NCBI GenBank assembly: GCA_019429185.1 | Contig: JAHYJH010000008.1 | Coordinates: 1-61,506 of the forward strand | Reading direction: 5' to 3' | DNA length: 61,506 nucleotides | Source: Vicingaceae bacterium | Lineage (GTDB): Bacteria > Bacteroidota > Bacteroidia > Flavobacteriales_E > Vicingaceae | In this document: positions 36,511 through 44,720 of the stretch, piece by piece | Position numbering within the stretch: the first letter of the stretch is position 1 | Layout: each line of letters opens with the position of its first letter | Program-made: the position numbers and the translations under genes | Notes under the pieces: model-generated | Told to the model about the DNA's origin: nothing | Databases searched by the model: none | The model's input: the letters and a program-made list of their open reading frames with translations, nothing else

Positions 36511-36981
36511 ATGGCTCAATTTTTTAGAAATATGTCTCCCGAAAGAGCATTGGAAAAAGCCAAATGGTATTGTTCTTTTCAGGAAAGATGTAAAAACCAT
36601 GTACTGAACAGACTAACAGCATGGAAAGTGGAGCAAAAGCATTTTGATGCTATTATTGAAACCCTAGAAAAAGAAGATTTTTTAAATGAGAAACGATTTA
36701 CAGAAGCTTATGTTCGAGGAAAATTTTTGATAAAGAAATGGGGGAAAATAAAAATTACGAGCCATTTATATCAACTCGCTATCAAAAATAAACTCATTAA
36801 TGAAGCCATTGCCTCTGAAATTAACGAAGACGATTATTTTAAAACCTTACAAGAATTAATTAAAAAAAAGAACGCGTTGCTTCATGAAAAAGATGATTTA
36901 AAACGAAAAGAAAAACTCTATCGTTATTTGTTGTCAAAAGGGTATGAAAGTGAATTGATTTTTAAGGTAATGAAGAAATGA
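36511..36981 (+). CDS. recX: RecA regulator RecX
   Basis: ATG at 36511 is preferred; a TTG at 36487 would extend it by eight residues not typical of the family. The protein of about 156 residues is all-helical, with the RecX repeats: ALEKAKWYCSFQERCKNHVL, DAIIETLEKEDFLNEKRFTE, AYVRGKFLIKKWGKIKI. RecX inhibits RecA filament extension and recombinase activity in the cytoplasm. It is not next to recA here, as is common in Bacteroidota. It is divergent from the MFS gene and convergent with bshB1. Confidence 0.9.
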   Translation: MAQFFRNMSPERALEKAKWYCSFQERCKNHVLNRLTAWKVEQKHFDAIIETLEKEDFLNEKRFTEAYVRGKFLIKKWGKIKITSHLYQLAIKNKLINEAIASEINEDDYFKTLQELIKKKNALLHEKDDLKRKEKLYRYLLSKGYESELIFKVMKK

Positions 36982-36993
36982 AAATTCCGAAAC

Positions 36994-37710
36994 TTACCTT
37001 AAAGCAGTAATATCTTCAATACCAATAAAACGCTCGGCAACAAATCCTTCGGCAAAATCAAATCCAGCTTCTCTTCCTAATGTTATCATGCGAGCTTTTA
37101 CAAAATCCATAAAAAGTTTGTTTGTGAGAGGTGTTTCGGGTTCTTTAGATTCAGGATTATAAAATTGAGAACTATACGCATTTATTGCTTCCATTTTTTT
37201 ATCTACAAAATCAGTTACATCAACCACAAAATCAGGTTTTAGATAGCGGTCTTGAATGTAATGATAAACTGCTTTTGGTCGCCAATGTTGTTGCAATTGA
37301 CCTTCAAACTCGGTTTCAATTTTGCGTAAACCACTGTAAAAACAAGCGTCCGAAATAAGTTTTGAAGCCCTTCCGTGGTCAGGATGTCTGTCGGATATTG
37401 CATTTGCCAACACAATTTCGGGTTGGTATAAACGTAACATCTTTATAATGGCTAATTGGTGTTCTTTGTTGTTTTCAAAAAATCCATCAGAAAAGTTAAG
37501 AATTTCACGTGTATGAACTCCCATAATTAAAGCTGCATTTTTCGCTTCTTGCAAACGTATTTCAGCACTTCCTCTAGAGCCTAATTCTCCATGTGTTAAG
37601 TCTAAAATACCAACTTTTTTGCCTAATGCAATGTGTTTTAATAAGGTGCCACTACAACTAAGTTCCACATCGTCAGGGTGTATGCCTATGGCTAAAATAT
37701 CTAATTTCAT
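36994..37710 (-). CDS. bshB1: Bacillithiol biosynthesis deacetylase BshB1
   Basis: This 238-residue LmbE/PIG-L type zinc deacetylase has GIHPDDVELSCSGTL (His11, Asp13, Asp14 as metal ligand/catalytic residues) and SDRHPDHGRASKL (the second zinc histidine). The specific BshB1 features LTHGELGSRGSAEIRLQEA and the C-terminal AEGFVAERF are present. It removes the acetyl group from GlcNAc-malate in bacillithiol synthesis. The partner genes bshA and bshC are not in the window. The gene is monocistronic and convergent with recX. Confidence 0.93.
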   Translation of the reverse strand: MKLDILAIGIHPDDVELSCSGTLLKHIALGKKVGILDLTHGELGSRGSAEIRLQEAKNAALIMGVHTREILNFSDGFFENNKEHQLAIIKMLRLYQPEIVLANAISDRHPDHGRASKLISDACFYSGLRKIETEFEGQLQQHWRPKAVYHYIQDRYLKPDFVVDVTDFVDKKMEAINAYSSQFYNPESKEPETPLTNKLFMDFVKARMITLGREAGFDFAEGFVAERFIGIEDITALR

Positions 37711-37801
37711 TTGAATGATAAATTTTTATAATTTTTTATAAAATTAGCCCTATTTATTGTAGTTTACAATACTTACTTTTATACTTTAAATTATTTATAC
37801 A

Positions 37802-39202
37802 ATGAAAATCAAGTTTGCAGGAGCAGCACGAACAGTTACAGGAAGTAAGCATTTAATTACTACCCGAAATGGTAAAACAATTTTGTTAGATTGTGGGCTT
37901 TTTCAAGGCGAAGATGCCAAACGGCATAATTATAATAAAGATTTGGGTTTTGAAGCATCAGAAGTAGATTATTGTATCTTATCTCATGCTCACATTGACC
38001 ATTCAGGGGCAATACCTTACCTTGTGAAAAGAGGATTTAAAGGAAAAATTTATTGCACTAAAGCAACACTAGATTTATGCAGCATTATGTTAATTGACAG
38101 TGCTCATATTCAAGAAGCAGATTTGCAATACATTAATAGAGCAAGAATTCAAAAAGAGCTTGAACCAGTAGAACCATTATACACCATTGCTGATGCGGAA
38201 ATTGCATTAAACCAATTCGTTGGGCTAGATTACAATAAATGGTCGAAAATAAATGATGAGATAGAAGTTTGCTTTACTATAGTTGGACATATTTTAGGTG
38301 CTGGAGCAATTAACCTAAAAATTAAAGAAGAAGGTCAAATACATACACTTTGTTATACGGGAGACATAGGAAGAAATCAGCACAAAATTATTAAGCATCC
38401 TGAGTCCTTTCCTCAAGCAGATTATATTATTACAGAAGCTACTTATGGAAACAGACTTCATGACAATACATCAACAACAGAAAATAAATTGTTGGATATT
38501 GTTGAAGATACTTGCATTCGCAAAAAAGGAAAATTGATTATTCCTGCATTTAGTGTGGGACGAACACAAGAAATTATTTATGCACTTGATCAATTTGAAA
38601 CACAAGGAAAATTACCTCATATTAATGTGTATGTGGATAGTCCACTTTCAACAAATGCAACTGAAATTATGCGTAATCATCCAGAATCGTTTAATCAAGA
38701 GGTGGTGAATTATTTAAAAATTGACAGTGATCCTTTTGGGTTTAACAGATTGAAATACATCAGAAATGTGGAGGAATCAAAAGCATTAAACAACTCCAAT
38801 GAACCTTGTATTATTATTTCAGCTTCTGGTATGATGGAAGGAGGAAGGGTTGTTCATCATCTTAGAAATAATATATCAGATAAAAAAAATACCATTTTAA
38901 TAGTGGGATATTGTGCTCCATTTACCTTGGGAAACAGAATTATGCAAGGTGTAGAAACAATAAAAATTTATGGCGAAGAAATTCCTGTAAAAGCAGATAT
39001 AAAAATTCTTACCGAATATTCAGCTCATGGAGATTATCAAGAAATGATAGACTATTTAAGTTGTCAAGATCCACTTAAAGTAAAAGAAATGTATTTGGTT
39101 CATGGTAATTATGAAGTTCAGCAAGAATACCGAGAAAAACTATTGGAAAAAGGGTTTAAAAACATTCGAATACCTGATGAAAACTCAGAATATTTAATTT
39201 AG
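37802..39202 (+). CDS. MBL-fold/beta-CASP RNA-processing exonuclease
   Basis: This 466-residue metallo-beta-lactamase protein with a beta-CASP insert and RMMBL C-terminus belongs to the CPSF73/Ysh1-like RNA nucleases. The zinc motif HAHIDHSG is at 62-69. Later ligands are in FTIVGHILGAGA and YTGDIG. Beta-CASP motifs include PAFSVGRTQEIIYAL and ISASGMMEGGRVVHHL. The RMMBL part is YSAHGDYQEMIDYL and LVHGNYE. It probably acts in RNA maturation or decay in the cytoplasm. Length and motifs are complete. Confidence 0.92.
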   Translation: MKIKFAGAARTVTGSKHLITTRNGKTILLDCGLFQGEDAKRHNYNKDLGFEASEVDYCILSHAHIDHSGAIPYLVKRGFKGKIYCTKATLDLCSIMLIDSAHIQEADLQYINRARIQKELEPVEPLYTIADAEIALNQFVGLDYNKWSKINDEIEVCFTIVGHILGAGAINLKIKEEGQIHTLCYTGDIGRNQHKIIKHPESFPQADYIITEATYGNRLHDNTSTTENKLLDIVEDTCIRKKGKLIIPAFSVGRTQEIIYALDQFETQGKLPHINVYVDSPLSTNATEIMRNHPESFNQEVVNYLKIDSDPFGFNRLKYIRNVEESKALNNSNEPCIIISASGMMEGGRVVHHLRNNISDKKNTILIVGYCAPFTLGNRIMQGVETIKIYGEEIPVKADIKILTEYSAHGDYQEMIDYLSCQDPLKVKEMYLVHGNYEVQQEYREKLLEKGFKNIRIPDENSEYLI

Positions 39203-39358
39203 TATTTACTTTTCTAGTATCACGTTTTCAATAAGGGTAAAAATTGTATTTTTTCCTACGTTCAATTCAACAGAAAACATTTTAGTTTGATATGCTTCAG
39301 CTTATACAGAAATATTTTCCTTGTTTGTGAAGATATAAACAAAGGCGGAAAGATAATT

Positions 39359-39694
39359 TTATTCCTTAATATAATTTATCCAGTCAATTTTTAAATATTC
39401 GGAAATAGCTTCTGCTCTTTTAAAAGCTTCTTGCTTGTTTTTTGTTTTTATGACCAAAACTTTGAGTTTCTTATTGATGCATAGATATACACAAAATATT
39501 GGAAATGTAATAGTAGATGAAGCTGAAAAGGTTCTGGGAGCATTTAATTTTTGAGCTCCTTTTCGCTTTGTAGTTGCTACAAAATTAAAATTTAAAAGAG
39601 GTTGCCAATCTCCAAATTTGATTCCTAAAAAAGAAACATATATTTTATAAATTTTCTTTTCTTTATCAATTATTACACCTTTATCCTGATACAT
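39359..39694 (-). CDS. Hypothetical protein coupled to the PD40 gene
   Basis: This 111-residue protein of unknown family has a first half of beta-rich segments (KKIYKIYVSFLGIKFGDWQP) and a helical C-terminus (KNKQEAFKRAEAISEYLKID). No signal peptide or membrane helix is seen. Its ATG overlaps the stop of the upstream TPR/PD40 gene (TAATG), strong evidence for a translated, coupled gene. The same frame continues past its stop with two more open stretches to about 39209, possibly remnant sequence. Confidence 0.6.
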   Translation of the reverse strand: MYQDKGVIIDKEKKIYKIYVSFLGIKFGDWQPLLNFNFVATTKRKGAQKLNAPRTFSASSTITFPIFCVYLCINKKLKVLVIKTKNKQEAFKRAEAISEYLKIDWINYIKE

Positions 39695-41334
39695 TACTCC
39701 TCTGGTAATTTAACCAACTCCATTTTTTCTACATGAATGTATGTTTCTCTTTTTCCGGCAGGTAAATCCACACTTATCGTTTTGGTTTCATAACCTTGAG
39801 CAGTAGCAGTTACCGAATACTTTTTTCCTCCTTGAAGTGTTATAAAAAAATCGCCTTCATCGTTACATAGAGTCTTGGTTGTGTTTCCTTGTTCATCTTT
39901 AAACTCCAAATTAGCTACTACCTTATCTTTACCGCTTGTAACAATTCCCTTTAATATAGATAATTTGATTGCAACACCATCCGTTAACACAGGATAGTTA
40001 CTCATATTTATTTTGTAGATATCTCTTTCTCCCATGCCATCTTTCATTTCATTGGAATAATAAGCCGTTTTTCCATCTAAACTTAAAACAAAGTGAATAT
40101 CATCGTTTACGGTATTAATTGGATAACCAAGGTTTTGAGGAATTGACCAGGTGCTGTCCGTGTCATTAAATTTAGACATAAAGACATCATATCCCCCCAT
40201 AGATAGGTGTCCTTTTGAACTAAAAAACAAGGTTTTTCCATCAGGATGAATAAAAACAGCAATTTCATCTTCGGGTGTATTAATTATAGGTCCTAAATTT
40301 TTTGGTTCACCCCACTGGCTTTTCGATATTTTTTCAACGACATAAATATCTCCTTTTCCTTGTGCTCCTGCTTTTTTATCTTTTCGTTCGCTAACAAAAA
40401 AGAGCTTATTTCCATCGGATGAAAGTGATGCTGAACTTTCAAAAAAAGAAGTGTTTATGGGTTTGTCGAGCGGTTTTGGAGTACTCCATTTACCTGAAGA
40501 CTCTCTTTTTTTAGAAACGAAAATATCGCCAATGTATAAACTTCCATCGTTGCGATAAATGTAAATTTCGTGTCCATCGGGCGAAATGCTTAAACTTGCA
40601 TCGTGTCCTTCTGTGTTTATCGCTCCTTCAATAGGGTAGGCTTTCCCCCAATCGTTTAAGGTTGAATCCCAAGTAGAAAGGTAAATGTCTTCAAAATATT
40701 TATAATCACCGGCTTTGTCTATTCCACCTCCTTTGGTATCAGATCTTCTGGATGTAAATATCATTGTTTTACCATCGGCAGTGATGGAAGGAGCGTAATC
40801 AGCACCTCTGGAATTAATGTTTTCTGAAAGAATTTCAATTTCAACATTAACAGGATGTTCTTTCATTTTTTTAGCATAATTTACCTGATTGAGTGCTTTG
40901 GAAACATCGTAAGTTTTTAAAACACTTTTTTTTGCAGTTGCTTTAAATTTTTCTAACGATTCAATAGATTCATCTAATTGGAGATTTTTATGGTAAGCTA
41001 TTCCTAAATTATAATGCAATTCGGGAACAACGGGTTTGTCTTTTAGCTTACGTGCATTTTGAAAATATTCAACAGCCAATTCAGGCGAATTTAAGTTTAA
41101 GTAACACTCTCCAATTCTGTAATTTACCATTGCATCGTTGGTAAAATCAGTAAGTAATTCTCTATAAATATTAAGTGCTGCTCTATAATTTTTATCTCCC
41201 AACAAAAGGTGATGAGCTTCTGCCATTTTTAATTTGTAGGTAATTTTTCCTTTTTGCTTTGTTTCAGATTGAGCTAAAGATATTGATGTGCTTACGAAAA
41301 GCATAATTAAAAAAACGAGTATATTTTTCTTCAT
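39694..41334 (-). CDS. Exported TPR-PD40 protein with regulatory-like C-terminal domain
   Basis: This 546-residue protein has a signal peptide (cleavage near SLAQ, 21), then TPR repeats (about 35-150: AALNIYRELLTDFTNDAMVN, PELAVEYFQNARKL). PD40/WD40-like propeller blades follow (about 180-440), each of the form PDGxxxYFSS/SxDGNKLFFVSERKD. The end is a carboxypeptidase-regulatory-like beta-sandwich (KGIVTSGKDKVVANLEF...VTATAQGYETKT). This order matches the T9SS accessory protein PorE and related gliding/peptidoglycan proteins, but the terminal OmpA domain is absent. It probably sits in the periplasm or on the outer membrane. Confidence 0.82.
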   Translation of the reverse strand: MKKNILVFLIMLFVSTSISLAQSETKQKGKITYKLKMAEAHHLLLGDKNYRAALNIYRELLTDFTNDAMVNYRIGECYLNLNSPELAVEYFQNARKLKDKPVVPELHYNLGIAYHKNLQLDESIESLEKFKATAKKSVLKTYDVSKALNQVNYAKKMKEHPVNVEIEILSENINSRGADYAPSITADGKTMIFTSRRSDTKGGGIDKAGDYKYFEDIYLSTWDSTLNDWGKAYPIEGAINTEGHDASLSISPDGHEIYIYRNDGSLYIGDIFVSKKRESSGKWSTPKPLDKPINTSFFESSASLSSDGNKLFFVSERKDKKAGAQGKGDIYVVEKISKSQWGEPKNLGPIINTPEDEIAVFIHPDGKTLFFSSKGHLSMGGYDVFMSKFNDTDSTWSIPQNLGYPINTVNDDIHFVLSLDGKTAYYSNEMKDGMGERDIYKINMSNYPVLTDGVAIKLSILKGIVTSGKDKVVANLEFKDEQGNTTKTLCNDEGDFFITLQGGKKYSVTATAQGYETKTISVDLPAGKRETYIHVEKMELVKLPEE

Positions 41335-41362
41335 TTTGAATAAAAGGTTAAAATAGAGTAAA

Positions 41363-41393
41363 CAAATGTAAGGAATTAAAATAATTACAACAA
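41363..41393 (-). promoter_or_regulatory. Minus-strand promoter (TTG-N20-TACATTTG) for the PD40 gene
   Basis: Read on the minus strand, TTG (41393-41391) is followed after 20 bases by TACATTTG (41370-41363), then the ATG at 41334. Both elements match the Bacteroidota consensus. Confidence 0.65.
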
Positions 41394-42122
41394 TTCTAAA
41401 AATTTTTTTATTGCATTTCGTTTGTTTTCTGTTAAAGTATAGCTAATATTGTTTGTTAAATAAGCATAGAGTTCTGTTTTTTTTTCATTTTCTATTGCAT
41501 AAAAATCTAGCACTAAAGGTATGTTTACAACACCAATTCCAATGGCTTCATTAAATTGTTTGATGAAATCGGGAGCTATTTTTTTATTGGCAACCCAACA
41601 CGCAAAAACAAAAGGAAGTCCTGTAAATTTTTCCCATTCTTCGGCTAAATCATATACAAAATTATATTTTTTTGAAAGATTAAATGTTCTATCTCCAATA
41701 ATAACTCCTGCTGTAGTTTGGTTGATGGTTGTTTCAAACCCTGCTGTTGCTTCTTCAAAATGCGGTTGTATGTTCCAATAATTTTTTGCTAATACTTTAG
41801 TTAAATTTATTGATGTTTTAGACTGATAATCAAGCAAAATTGTTTTTATTTCGGTGAGAGGAACATCGCTTAGTAATAAAACTGATTTTACCTTTCCAAC
41901 TGCACCTATACAATAATCGGAAATGATGTAATGTTCTTTTAGTTGTGGCAGAATGGCAACAGGTACTAAACCAATGTCCACTTGGTTGTTCATTAGTTTC
42001 TCGGCACAAGCCGAAGGGTAATCTAACGATAAATCAATTTTATCAATAATGGAATTTTTTTTTAATCCATACAAAAAAGGGTAGGTATTGGCATAAGAAA
42101 CTGCCGAAATTTTATACTTCAT
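41385..42122 (-). CDS. mqnA: Chorismate dehydratase MqnA (futalosine menaquinone pathway)
   Basis: This 245-residue periplasmic-binding-protein-like fold matches MqnA, which dehydrates chorismate to 3-enolpyruvylbenzoate, first step of the futalosine route to menaquinone. Family features are the N-terminal ISAVSYANTYPFLYGL, the central VDIGLVPVAILPQL and the later GVVIGDRTFN-like AGVIIGDRTFNLSKKY. The other mqn genes are not in the window. Its start overlaps the end of the EI24 gene by 11 bases, so the two are coupled. MqnD shares the fold, but these motifs fit MqnA better. Confidence 0.88.
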   Translation of the reverse strand: MKYKISAVSYANTYPFLYGLKKNSIIDKIDLSLDYPSACAEKLMNNQVDIGLVPVAILPQLKEHYIISDYCIGAVGKVKSVLLLSDVPLTEIKTILLDYQSKTSINLTKVLAKNYWNIQPHFEEATAGFETTINQTTAGVIIGDRTFNLSKKYNFVYDLAEEWEKFTGLPFVFACWVANKKIAPDFIKQFNEAIGIGVVNIPLVLDFYAIENEKKTELYAYLTNNISYTLTENKRNAIKKFLELL

Positions 42123-42846
42123 TCAATTGATTATTAATAATTTGCTGAGAAGAAATAGTGGCTGCAACAACTGAAATGATGGATACAAACCCAGCTAAGG
42201 TAACTCCACAAAATGGAATAAACATAACAAGAGCAAAGATACTTCCATTAGCAATAGCAACACCTTTGTTTAAACGCATGAATTGAACGCTTTTTTTAAT
42301 GTTAAATCGTTGCCTTTCAAGAGCGTAATCAATAAAGGAAAAGCCATAAAAATAGGCTGAAATGAAAAATAAAATTATAGCTGCAAATTGACCTACAAGT
42401 GGTATAAAACCAATAATAAAGAATAAAATAATATAAAGTGTTTCAATAAAAACATTTCGTAAAGCGATGAGAATACCTCTAACAATATCTCGCATCATTT
42501 GGTCGGGATTGAAAGGATAGGTTTTTCCCAGTAAAATTTCTTCTGTTTTTTCGGATAAAATAGCAAAGATAGGAGAGAGGCAAATAATGATTATGTATCC
42601 TCCAAAAGTGGCAAAAACAAAGAAAAATGTTACCTTGAAAAATAACCACATAAAACCACTAGAAGCTTTTTTTAGATAAAAACCAATAGTGTTCATAAAT
42701 TCTAATCCTAAAAAAGGTTCACTATCAATATTTATAAGGTTTATAAACCAATCTTCAACCCATGAGGTTATTATTCCAATACCATAAAAACCTCCAATTA
42801 AAAATAAAATATTTAAGAGTATGGGAAATAAAAAATACCACCACAA
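42112..42846 (-). CDS. EI24-domain membrane protein (CysZ-like)
   Basis: This 244-residue protein has four to six membrane helices (LLNILFLIGGFYGIGI, VTFFFVFATFGGYIIIICL, IILFFIIGFIPLVGQF) and the EI24 signature RQRFNIKKSVQFMRLNKGVA. CysZ relatives transport sulfate, but this subgroup is uncharacterised. The marked start is a TTG. The frame stays open upstream to 42963 and reads family-like residues (LLKDISIGLSAYPKAIALLF), so the true N-terminus lies further upstream, yet no ATG, GTG or TTG exists there. A hairpin repeat occupies the place where the start codon should be. Confidence 0.8.
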   Translation of the reverse strand: MWWYFLFPILLNILFLIGGFYGIGIITSWVEDWFINLINIDSEPFLGLEFMNTIGFYLKKASSGFMWLFFKVTFFFVFATFGGYIIIICLSPIFAILSEKTEEILLGKTYPFNPDQMMRDIVRGILIALRNVFIETLYIILFFIIGFIPLVGQFAAIILFFISAYFYGFSFIDYALERQRFNIKKSVQFMRLNKGVAIANGSIFALVMFIPFCGVTLAGFVSIISVVAATISSQQIINNQLNEV

Positions 42847-42953
42847 ACCATTAGAAAATAGAAGAGCTATTGCTTTTGGGTAAGCAGAGAGTCCAATTGA
42901 TATGTCTTTTAGTAGTTTGATATGTTTTTGAGGTATAAGGTATGAGGTATTAG

Positions 42954-42999
42954 TAATTAGGTGTTAGGTTAAGAGTTCTAAAACCTAACCACCTAATTA
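42954..42999. repeat. Hairpin repeat at the EI24 5' end
   Basis: TAATTAGGTGTTAGGTT (42954-42970) pairs with AACCTAACCACCTAATTA (42982-42999) with one bulged base, loop 11 bases. Next to it are three AGGTAT(N)A-type 7-bp units (42931-42951). There is no T-tract on either side, so it does not look like a terminator. Confidence 0.7.
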
Positions 43000-43011
43000 T
43001 TAACACCTTAG

Positions 43012-43296
43012 TTAGCGTATAATAATTTCTTGTACAATTCTTTTTCTCATACGTTGATTAAGTTTATGCATAATGGCTTCTTTGCTGTAATTTAATTCTT
43101 GTTTTAATGCAGCAGAGTCTAACTTAACAAAGAGTTTTTTATCCTTAAAATAGATTTTTTGCATATGTTTCATATACATCACACCAACAGCTTCTTCAAA
43201 CAACTTTATCAATTCAATTTCATCTAACTGGTCTTGATAACCATAAGCACGTAACAACTTATCTATTAATTCTTTTATTGGTTTTTCATTGCTCAT
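43012..43296 (-). CDS. DUF721 (DciA-like) protein
   Basis: This 94-residue protein of the DUF721 family has the RNA/DNA-binding-like core: EEAVGVMYMKHMQKIYFKDK (about 30-49) and LFVKLDSAALKQELNYSK (about 50-68). DUF721 proteins are related to DciA, a loader or operator of the replicative helicase. It follows recF with an 11-base overlap, the typical dnaN/recF-linked position. It is therefore a likely replication/repair factor rather than a transcription factor. Short length is normal for Bacteroidota. Confidence 0.82.
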   Translation of the reverse strand: MSNEKPIKELIDKLLRAYGYQDQLDEIELIKLFEEAVGVMYMKHMQKIYFKDKKLFVKLDSAALKQELNYSKEAIMHKLNQRMRKRIVQEIIIR

Positions 43297-44392
43297 TTTC
43301 TATCACCCCATCTTTTATTTTAAACGCTTTAAAATTAATATTTTCTTTTTTTAATAACGAAGGAATTCGAACAAAAGAAGTGTCGGTAATAAAAATTTGT
43401 CCAAACGTATTGCTTCCAACAATGGTTAACAATTGAGTCATGCGTTTGTTGTCGAGCTTGTCGTAAATATCATCTAACAAAAGTGTTACTTCACTTTTTT
43501 TTATGGATTGTATCAATGCTGCTTGGGCTAATTTCAGGGCTAGTAAATAGGTTTTTTGTTGCCCTTGCGAACCAAATTTTTTTATGGGATGTTCGCCAAT
43601 GTTAAAAATTAAGTCATCTTTATGAATCCCAATATTGGAATAATGATTTGCTCGGTCTTTTACCAAATTTTCAATTAATAGGGTCTTGAAATTTTCATCA
43701 GTAAGTTGCGATTGATAATCTAAAGAAACTACTTCTTTTTTTTGACTTAAAAGGTCGTAATACTCTTGAAAAAAAGGAGTGAAATCAAAAATAAATTTTT
43801 TGCGTGTTTCATGAATAAATTCGCCATAGAGAGCGAGTTGTTCATCCCAGATTTCTAACGCATCAGCATCAAAGTTTCGGTTCAACCAAAATGATTTTAA
43901 TAATAAATTTCGTTGGTTTAGTGCCTTGTTGTAATTGATGAGGTGGTTTAAATATTGGTTGTCATATTGAGAAATTATCCCATCAATAAATTTTCTTCGC
44001 ACTTCACTTCCTTCTGTAATTAAGGAAGTGTCGGCAGGAGAAATAATTACCAAAGGAATTTTGCCAATGTGTTCGGACAAACGGTCGTATTCTTTTTTAT
44101 TGTATTTAAACACTTTTTTTTGACCTCTTTTCATTCCACAATAAACAACTTCTTTTTTATTGTTTTTATTGAAATAACCTTCAACTACAAAAAACGGAAA
44201 GTCGTGTTTTATGTTCTGACTATCAATAGGATTGAAGTAGCTTTTGCAAAAGGATAAATAATAAATGGCATCTAACAAATTGGTTTTTCCACCACCGTTA
44301 TCTCCTAAAAAACAATTAATTGTATCTGAAAAAGAAAGATTAGCTTCTTCGTAGTTTTTAAAATTAATTATTGATAATTGGGTTAATAACAT
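43286..44392 (-). CDS. recF: DNA replication and repair protein RecF
   Basis: This 368-residue SMC-like ATPase has Walker A GDNGGGKTNLL (30-40), RecF-specific NFKNYEEANL (10-19), and a C-terminal ABC signature FGSQGQQKTYLLALKLAQ with Walker B LLLDDIYDKLD. RecF loads RecA at gapped DNA together with RecO and RecR. Here it stands with DUF721 and without dnaA/dnaN, a common Bacteroidota arrangement. A full minus-strand promoter lies just upstream. Confidence 0.96.
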   Translation of the reverse strand: MLLTQLSIINFKNYEEANLSFSDTINCFLGDNGGGKTNLLDAIYYLSFCKSYFNPIDSQNIKHDFPFFVVEGYFNKNNKKEVVYCGMKRGQKKVFKYNKKEYDRLSEHIGKIPLVIISPADTSLITEGSEVRRKFIDGIISQYDNQYLNHLINYNKALNQRNLLLKSFWLNRNFDADALEIWDEQLALYGEFIHETRKKFIFDFTPFFQEYYDLLSQKKEVVSLDYQSQLTDENFKTLLIENLVKDRANHYSNIGIHKDDLIFNIGEHPIKKFGSQGQQKTYLLALKLAQAALIQSIKKSEVTLLLDDIYDKLDNKRMTQLLTIVGSNTFGQIFITDTSFVRIPSLLKKENINFKAFKIKDGVIENEQ

Positions 44393-44396
44393 GGCA

Positions 44397-44429
44397 CAAA
44401 TTTAAACAATGGGTTTAATGTAACAACAA
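44397..44429 (-). promoter_or_regulatory. Minus-strand promoter for recF (TAAATTTG, very short leader)
   Basis: On the minus strand TAAATTTG (44404-44397) ends four bases before the recF ATG, and TTG triplets at 44424-44429 lie 19-22 bases upstream. Transcription would start at or next to the start codon. Confidence 0.6.
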
Positions 44430-44458
44430 ATTAAATAAATAACACGTAAATTTATCTT

Positions 44459-44496
44459 TTAAAATAAATGAAAAAATCAGTTTTTACTTTCATATT
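44459..44496 (+). repeat. 38-bp direct repeat, first copy (orphan gene start)
   Basis: An exact 38-base match to 44683-44720. It includes ATG at 44468 and the first ten codons of the DUF6268 gene (MKKSVFTFI), but here the frame runs into a hairpin and stops after 25 codons. It is therefore a non-functional duplicate of the gene start. Confidence 0.9.
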
Positions 44497-44503
44497 TTTT
44501 CTG

Positions 44504-44562
44504 TGCCATTGTTTGTGTCATCACAAACGATATTTTTGTTTGTGATGACACAAACAAAGGCA
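44504..44562. repeat. Long near-perfect hairpin (24 of 25 bp)
   Basis: A perfect 20-bp stem (44509-44528 with 44538-44557, loop GATATTTTT) extends by one mismatch and four more pairs (TGCC/GGCA) to 44504 and 44562. The stem repeats TTTGTGTCATCACAAA-like sequence. There is no T-run after it on either strand. It lies inside the segment bounded by the two 38-bp direct repeats. Confidence 0.9.
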
Positions 44563-44682
44563 ACAAACATTAAAAGCATTTATTAATACGAGAAAATTTA
44601 TCAACGGCTTGTTTATTTTTTTAATATTGTGCTAAAGTTCTCTGTGGCATAATTAATTTAGGTAATAAAACGGATAAGCATA

Positions 44683-44720
44683 TTAAAATAAATGAAAAAA
44701 TCAGTTTTTACTTTCATATT
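44683..44720 (+). repeat. 38-bp direct repeat, second copy (functional gene start)
   Basis: Identical to 44459-44496. This copy contains the working start codon (44692) of the DUF6268 gene; the distance between copies is 224 bases. Confidence 0.9.

Noticed and set aside
44468-44545. 25-codon ORF starting at the first copy of the duplicated gene start
   Set aside because: It runs through the hairpin, has an unlikely Cys/His-rich tail from palindromic DNA, and is best explained as a dead duplicate.
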